Source: Microbacterium pygmaeum
GTDB taxonomy: Bacteria > Actinomycetota > Actinomycetes > Actinomycetales > Microbacteriaceae
Length of the DNA stretch: 64,000 nucleotides
Reading direction: 5' to 3'
Assembly: GCF_900100885.1 (NCBI RefSeq)
Contig: NZ_LT629692.1
Coordinates: forward strand, 2,542,001-2,606,000
The position numbers were made by a program, and so were the translations under genes. This document shows positions 59,552 through 64,000 of this stretch, piece by piece (position 1 is the stretch's first letter; each line of letters begins with the position of its first letter). The notes below the pieces were generated by a model. It saw only the letters and a program-made list of their open reading frames with translations, had not been told where the DNA came from and did not search any database.

Positions 59552-60591
59552 CCGGTCTTCGGCTCGAGGTCGACCTGGGCGTCCTGGCGGCGAACATCGC
59601 CGCGGTGCGCGCGCGGGTGGCGCCCGCCGAGATGATGCTCATCGTCAAGGACGACGCCTACGGGCACGGCCTCGAAGCCGTCGTCTCCCGCGCCTCGGCC
59701 GAGGGCGTCCGATGGTTCGGCGCCTTCGACGTGCACGACGCGCTGGTCACCAGAGGTGTCGTCGGGGAGGGCGCCCGCATCTTCTCATGGCTCACCGTCG
59801 GACGCGAGGAGATCGCGGCCGCCCTGGACGCGCACGTGGATCTGGGTGTCGGCGACGCAGGCTTCCTGGAGGACATCGCGTCGGTCGCGCGGACGGTCGG
59901 CGCGGTCGCGCGTGTACACCTCAAGATCGACACGGGACTGCATCGCAACGGCATCCGGCCCGAGCAGTGGCCGTCGGTCCTCGAACGATCCGTCGAACTG
60001 CAGGCCGAGGGTGCCATCCGCGTCGTCGGAGTGTGGAGCCACATCGCGGAGGCCAGTGACGAGACCGACGACGAGGCCCGTGCGGTCTTCGAGGAGGCGG
60101 TCTCAGCCGCCGAGAGGGCCGGATTCGCGATCGAGGTCAGACATCTCGCCGCCAGCGCCGCGTCGTTCGCCAGAGCCCAGTTCCGCTATGACCTGGTTCG
60201 CGTCGGAGCGTTCTGCTATGGCGTGCGCTCAGCGCACGGCGAGTCGGAGACCGCCCTCGGCGTTCGTCCGGTCGGCTCGCTGATCGCGCCCGTGACCCGG
60301 GTCGACGATGCCCGCGCGGTGATCGGCGTCGGGTCGCTGCACGGCCTCCCGTCCTCGCTCGCGCGCCGCGCGAGCCTGCGCCACGCGACGGACGCGCTGC
60401 CGATCGATCGGATCGACGAGGCGCACTCGACGGTGACGGCGTGGGCGGGCAGCGCGGCGGGTGAGGAGATCGTCGTCTTCGGAGCCGGAGGGCGCTCGGC
60501 GACCGACCTCGCCGAGGCGATCGGCACCGTCGGCGAGGAGATCCTGGTGCGGGTCTCGCCCCTCATCCCGAGGACGTACCTCGGCGGCTGA
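59548..60591 (+). CDS. Alanine-racemase-like protein with PLP lysine but degenerate C-terminal domain
   Basis: A 347-residue protein. The barrel is complete: LRLEVDLGVLAANI, PLP lysine K34 in VKDDAYGHG, KIDTGLHRNG (the Arg of GMGRLG kept), WSHIAEASDE (His166 region) and DLVRVGAFCYG (the Arg that contacts the pyridine nitrogen). The C-terminal domain starts normally (RPVGSLIAPVTRVDD) but the VSYG segment with the catalytic Tyr is missing and YADG reads GSLHG. It lacks what its upstream neighbour keeps. The GTG start overlaps the neighbour's stop, so both are made together. Confidence 0.82.
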   Translation: MTGLRLEVDLGVLAANIAAVRARVAPAEMMLIVKDDAYGHGLEAVVSRASAEGVRWFGAFDVHDALVTRGVVGEGARIFSWLTVGREEIAAALDAHVDLGVGDAGFLEDIASVARTVGAVARVHLKIDTGLHRNGIRPEQWPSVLERSVELQAEGAIRVVGVWSHIAEASDETDDEARAVFEEAVSAAERAGFAIEVRHLAASAASFARAQFRYDLVRVGAFCYGVRSAHGESETALGVRPVGSLIAPVTRVDDARAVIGVGSLHGLPSSLARRASLRHATDALPIDRIDEAHSTVTAWAGSAAGEEIVVFGAGGRSATDLAEAIGTVGEEILVRVSPLIPRTYLGG

Positions 60592-60605
60592 CGCGGCTGA
60601 GCGGG

Positions 60606-60830
60606 TCAGACCGATTCGAGCAAGCGTGCGGTCTCGTCGTGCCAGCTGCTGGCGATCGAGCGGAGCTTCGCCTCGTACTTGCGACCGTGATGCGCGCAGA
60701 ACAGCAGCTCGCTGCCGTTCACCTCGGCGGCGATGTACGCCTGAGCGCCGCAGGAATCGCAGCGATCGATCGCCGTGAGGCGGTACTCGAGGACGGCGGC
60801 CGGCTCGGTAGGTGTCGTTGTCGTGGTCAT
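60606..60830 (-). CDS. Small DUF7455-like cysteine/histidine protein
   Basis: A 74-residue protein starting with a Thr-rich tail and containing CDSCGAQAYIAAEVNGSELL and FCAHHGRKYE, a likely CxxC-CxxH metal site. Related small proteins lie between the primary sigma gene and parE in Streptomyces, as I recall. Function unknown. The ATG at 60830 has GAGGAGG seven bases upstream, so upstream ATGs are not used. Divergent from parE. Confidence 0.85.
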   Translation of the reverse strand: MTTTTTPTEPAAVLEYRLTAIDRCDSCGAQAYIAAEVNGSELLFCAHHGRKYEAKLRSIASSWHDETARLLESV

Positions 60831-61000
60831 GACGGTGCCTCCTCGTGTGCGTCGCTCGAGTTTCGAATCCCCGGCTTGCCGGTGCATCACATACAACCAC
60901 GCGAATGTTTCGAGAATGCCGCGAAGCGGTCACATTTCGCTCAGCGCGTACGCGGCCCGAACGCGCCGTGTCTGTGCCTGGGCGCCCGCAGCACGGCGGA

Positions 61001-61006
61001 TACTCT
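61001..61006 (+). promoter_or_regulatory. -10 element for parE
   Basis: TACTCT ends eight bases before the GTG at 61015; GAGG lies between. Confidence 0.4.
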
Positions 61007-61014
61007 TGAGGATT

Positions 61015-63102
61015 GTGACCGCCGAGTATTCCGCCCACCACCTTCAGGTGCTCGAAGGCCTCGAAGCGGTCCGCAAACGACCGGGCATGTACATCGGCTC
61101 GACCGACTCCCGCGGCGTGATGCACTGCCTGTGGGAAATCATCGACAACTCCGTCGACGAGGCGCTGGGCGGCCACGGGTCGCGGATCGACATCATCCTG
61201 CATCCTGACGGCAGCGTCGAGGTACGAGACCGCGCGCGCGGGATCCCCGTCGACATCGAACCGCGCACCGGTCTGTCCGGCGTGGAGGTCGTCTTCACCA
61301 AGCTCCACGCCGGCGGGAAGTTCGGCGGCGGATCCTACGCGGCATCCGGCGGTCTGCACGGCGTGGGCGCCTCGGTGGTCAACGCGCTCTCCGAGCGACT
61401 CGACGTCGAAGTCGACCGCGGCGGCAAGACGTGGGCAATGTCCTTCCACCGTGGTGAGCCCGGCGTGTTCTCCGGCCCGAGCATCGACGCCGCCTTCACT
61501 CCCTTCGACAAGAGCTCGGAACTGAGGGTCGTCGGCCGCGCCGCGAAGGGCGTGACCGGCACGCGCATCCGGTATTGGGCCGACCGGCAGATCTTCACGA
61601 AGGACGCCACGTTCCACCTCGACGAGCTGGAACAGCGAGCCCGGCAGACCGCGTTCCTGGTCCCGGGTCTGGAGATCGTCATCCGCGACGAGCGTCCTTC
61701 GACCGTCAACGCCTCCGGCGCACCGGTCGAGACGAGCTATCGCTACGACGGCGGCATCTCGGAGTACGCCGACTTCCTGGCGCCCGACGAGGGGATCACC
61801 GACACGTGGCGGCTGTCCGGTACGGGGACGTTCACGGAGACGGTGCCGGTACTGCAGCCGACGGGCGCGATGGTCCCCACCGACGTGCAGCGCGAGTGCT
61901 TCGTCGACGTGGCCCTGCGCTGGGGGACCGGCTACGACACGGTGATGCGCTCGTATGTCAACATCATCGCCACGCCCAAGGGCGGCACCCACCAGCAGGG
62001 GTTCGAGCAGGGGCTGATGAAGGTGCTGCGCTCCCAGGCCGACCAGAACGCCCGCAGGCTCAAGATGGGCAGCGACAAGCTCGAGAAGGACGACATCCTC
62101 GCCGGGCTCACCGCGGTGCTGACGGTCCGCGTCGCCGAGCCGCAGTTCGAAGGGCAGACGAAGGAGATCCTCGGCACGCCGGCAGTGCGGCAGATCGTCG
62201 CGAACGTGCTCACGCGCGAGCTGACGGCTCGTTTCACCTCGTCGAAGCGAGACGACAAAGCGCAGACGTCGCTCCTTCTGGACAAGGTCGTCTCCGAGAT
62301 GAAGGCCCGCATCTCCGCGCGCACCCACAAGGAGACTCAGCGACGCAAGAACGCGCTGGAGTCCTCGTCGCTCCCTGTGAAGCTGGTGGACTGCCGCTCG
62401 TCCGACGTGGAGCAGTCCGAGCTGTTCATCGTCGAGGGCAACTCTGCGCTGGGCACCGCGAAGGACGCGCGCAACAGCGAGTATCAGGCACTGCTGCCGA
62501 TCCGCGGCAAGATCCTGAACGTGCAGAAATCGTCGGTCTCCGACATGCTCTCCAACGCCGAGTGCGCCTCGATCATCCAGACCATCGGCTCCGGCTCGGG
62601 GCGAACGTTCGACATCACGCAGGCGCGGTACGGCAAGGTCATCATCATGAGCGACGCCGACGTCGACGGCGCGCACATCCGTACGCTGCTGCTCACCCTG
62701 TTCTTCCGCTACATGAGGCCGCTCATCGAGGAGGGCCGGGTGTTCGCCGCCGTTCCGCCGCTGCACCGGGTCATCGTCATGAACCCCGGCACGAAGCCGA
62801 ACGAGACGGTGTACACCTACAGCGAACAGGAACTGCACGCACTCCTGTCCAAGCTCACGAAGACCGGCAGGCGGTGGCAGGAGCCGGTCCAGCGGTACAA
62901 GGGGCTCGGCGAGATGGATGCCGATCAGCTGGCCGAGACCACGATGGACCGCTCCGGCCGGCTGCTGCGACGTGTCCGCCTCGAGGATGCCGAGGCCGCC
63001 GGCGCGGTCTTCGAGCTGCTGATGGGCAACGAGGTTGCCCCGCGTCGCGAATTCATCGTCGACTCGTCGGATCGCCTCTCGCGCGAGTCCATCGACGCCT
63101 GA
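61015..63102 (+). CDS. parE: DNA topoisomerase IV subunit B
   Basis: A 695-residue type IIA topoisomerase ATPase subunit. It has the GHKL site (KRPGMYIG, EIIDNSVDEALGG, ASGGLHGVGASVVNALS), the KGGTHQQGFEQGL transducer segment and the TOPRIM domain (FIVEGNSALGTAKDARN and IMSDADVDGAHI). The Toprim signature reads EGNSA where GyrB and ParE usually have EGDSA. With parC it decatenates chromosomes. It is called parE and not gyrB because of its place near sigA and next to a second subunit A gene here. Confidence 0.9.
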   Translation: MTAEYSAHHLQVLEGLEAVRKRPGMYIGSTDSRGVMHCLWEIIDNSVDEALGGHGSRIDIILHPDGSVEVRDRARGIPVDIEPRTGLSGVEVVFTKLHAGGKFGGGSYAASGGLHGVGASVVNALSERLDVEVDRGGKTWAMSFHRGEPGVFSGPSIDAAFTPFDKSSELRVVGRAAKGVTGTRIRYWADRQIFTKDATFHLDELEQRARQTAFLVPGLEIVIRDERPSTVNASGAPVETSYRYDGGISEYADFLAPDEGITDTWRLSGTGTFTETVPVLQPTGAMVPTDVQRECFVDVALRWGTGYDTVMRSYVNIIATPKGGTHQQGFEQGLMKVLRSQADQNARRLKMGSDKLEKDDILAGLTAVLTVRVAEPQFEGQTKEILGTPAVRQIVANVLTRELTARFTSSKRDDKAQTSLLLDKVVSEMKARISARTHKETQRRKNALESSSLPVKLVDCRSSDVEQSELFIVEGNSALGTAKDARNSEYQALLPIRGKILNVQKSSVSDMLSNAECASIIQTIGSGSGRTFDITQARYGKVIIMSDADVDGAHIRTLLLTLFFRYMRPLIEEGRVFAAVPPLHRVIVMNPGTKPNETVYTYSEQELHALLSKLTKTGRRWQEPVQRYKGLGEMDADQLAETTMDRSGRLLRRVRLEDAEAAGAVFELLMGNEVAPRREFIVDSSDRLSRESIDA

Positions 63103-63114
63103 GGGCGGCGCGGC

Positions 63115-64000
63115 TCACGCCAGAGTGCGCCCGATCGAGCCGATGACCGCGTCGAGCGGCTGGCCCGAGGCATCCCGCTTCGCCGTCGCCTCCGGCAGCG
63201 CGCGGACCGAGCCGTCCGGCCCGACCGCCAGTGCGCCGCGAGGGCCGACCCATGCCACGCTCAGCCGGTCTTCGCCCTTGAGGAAGGCGTGCGATCGCAC
63301 GCCGCCGGTCGCGCGACCCTTGGCCGGGAACTCGTCGAACCGCGACGCCTTGATCCGCCCGGCATCGGTTCCGGGCAGGACGCCCTCGGCTCCCGAGATG
63401 CTGATCGCGACCGCGTCGGCGTCGGAGACGACCCCGAAGAAGATGACGGCAGCCCCCGCCGACACGTTGATTCCCGCCATCCCGCCGGCTGGGCCGCCCT
63501 GCGGACGAACCGAGGAGGCGGCGAAACGCAGCAGCTGGGCATCGCTGGTGACGAAGACGAGTTCGGTCTCGTCGGGGGCGGATGCTGCCCCCACCACCTC
63601 ATCGCCGGGTTTCAGGCCGATCGCCTCGACCTCCGGCCGTGTGGCCAGTGCGGTCGGCACGATCCGCTTCACGACCCCCTGGCGGGTGCCGAGCGCGACG
63701 GGTGTGTCGTCGTCGAACCGGACGAGCGCGAGCACGCGCTCCTTCTTGTCGGTGATGCCGAGGTAATCGCGAAGCGGCACCCCGGCGGCCAGCTGAACTG
63801 AGGCCGGCGGCACCGAGGGCAGGTCGACCGGGGAGAAGCGCACCACACGGCCGGCGCTGGTCAGCGCGCCCAGGTCGCCACGGGCCGTCGAGACAGCAGT
63901 GGCGAGGATCGCGTCGTGCTTGCTCCGGCGCGGGGGAGCGGTCAGCTCCTGTCCCTCGGCGAGGTCGACGCGCACCGCGCGACCCGTCGTGGAGAGCACG
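63115..64000 (-). CDS. parC: DNA topoisomerase IV subunit A, C-terminal part
   Basis: The frame is open to the right edge, so only the last 295 or so codons are seen. They form the beta-pinwheel DNA-wrapping domain: repeats such as DLGALTSAGRVVRF, ALGTRQGVVKRI, VFVTSDAQLLRF and WVGPRGALAVG, each a blade. No GyrA-box (QRRGGKG) is seen in the visible part, which fits ParC better than GyrA. It converges on parE, 12 bases apart. The breakage-reunion domain lies outside the window. Confidence 0.88.
   Translation of the reverse strand, partial: VLSTTGRAVRVDLAEGQELTAPPRRSKHDAILATAVSTARGDLGALTSAGRVVRFSPVDLPSVPPASVQLAAGVPLRDYLGITDKKERVLALVRFDDDTPVALGTRQGVVKRIVPTALATRPEVEAIGLKPGDEVVGAASAPDETELVFVTSDAQLLRFAASSVRPQGGPAGGMAGINVSAGAAVIFFGVVSDADAVAISISGAEGVLPGTDAGRIKASRFDEFPAKGRATGGVRSHAFLKGEDRLSVAWVGPRGALAVGPDGSVRALPEATAKRDASGQPLDAVIGSIGRTLA

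Noticed and set aside
58820..60591. The racemase-like pair as a decayed, frameshifted alanine racemase
   Set aside because: Both frames keep strong coding bias, conserved structural motifs and a clean GTGA junction, and each has its own complete N-terminal strand (ARIDLAAL and LEVDLGVL). A broken single gene would not have two N-termini. Duplication followed by division of labour fits better.
60831..61014. A riboswitch or small RNA upstream of parE
   Set aside because: The 184-base gap has a plausible -10 near the start codon and no conserved RNA motif that I can recognise.

Overview
This window looks like one chromosomal stretch from a high-GC actinobacterium, most likely a Microbacteriaceae (Microbacterium-like). 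The signs are very high GC, tight operons with GTGA/ATGA/TGATG overlaps, actinobacteria-specific families (DUF3145, DUF4191, PAC2, polyphosphate glucokinase, a FasR-type fatty-acid regulator) and an actinobacterial primary sigma factor with a long acidic/Lys-Ala-rich N-terminus. No phage, integrase, insertion sequence or CRISPR array was seen; it reads as core genome with one unusual accessory-looking island.

Layout. 1-14.7 kb: end of holA, rpsT, an alpha/beta hydrolase, lepA, a DUF1990 protein, hemW, the hrcA-dnaJ-rsmE heat-shock operon with a CIRCE operator, then HIT-phoH-ybeY-CBS membrane protein-era, and leuA behind a short leucine leader peptide. 14.7-25.7 kb: membrane protein, glutamate decarboxylase, TRIC-type channel, recO-uppS, FrnE-like DsbA protein, glutathione peroxidase, dusB-dgt-dnaG and an orphan ABC ATPase. 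25.7-36.4 kb: tRNA-Asn, def, a DMT-type transporter, tRNA-Met, DUF3145, and a leftward unit aceE-fasR-fabD-fabH-acpP-fabF linking acetyl-CoA supply to FAS-II. 36.3-47.1 kb: tRNA-Val, zinc-ribbon protein, RNase H, an unusual family-A DNA polymerase, rnpB, ppgK and the nitrogen block glnA2-glnE-glnA with a GlnR-type operator. 47-54.4 kb: RDD and DUF4191 membrane proteins, a possible pseudokinase membrane protein, then pepA-lpdA-E2, which probably serves the pyruvate dehydrogenase whose E1 is aceE. 54.4-64 kb: PAC2, sigA, the island, a DUF7455-like small protein, parE and the C-terminal part of parC.

Most interesting region. Between sigA and parE (about 57.06-60.59 kb) lie a CofE-like amide ligase, a sugar-transfer-type ATP-grasp protein and two overlapping alanine-racemase-like genes. 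The first racemase-like protein keeps the catalytic Tyr (VSYG) but has Arg where the PLP lysine should be and lacks most of the barrel. The second keeps the barrel and the PLP lysine (VKDDAYGHG) but lacks the Tyr motif. Because alanine racemase active sites form between two subunits, the pair looks like a heteromeric racemase split over two genes. With the two ligase-type enzymes it could make or attach a non-standard (D-)amino acid, for example in the group-B peptidoglycan typical of Microbacteriaceae; that function is a hypothesis.

Regulation. About seventeen genes have a TANNNT-like -10 hexamer ending 6-7 bases before the start codon, the pattern of leaderless transcription. This was used to choose several starts. 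Four strong hairpin terminators, a CIRCE, a GlnR box and a leu leader were also found.
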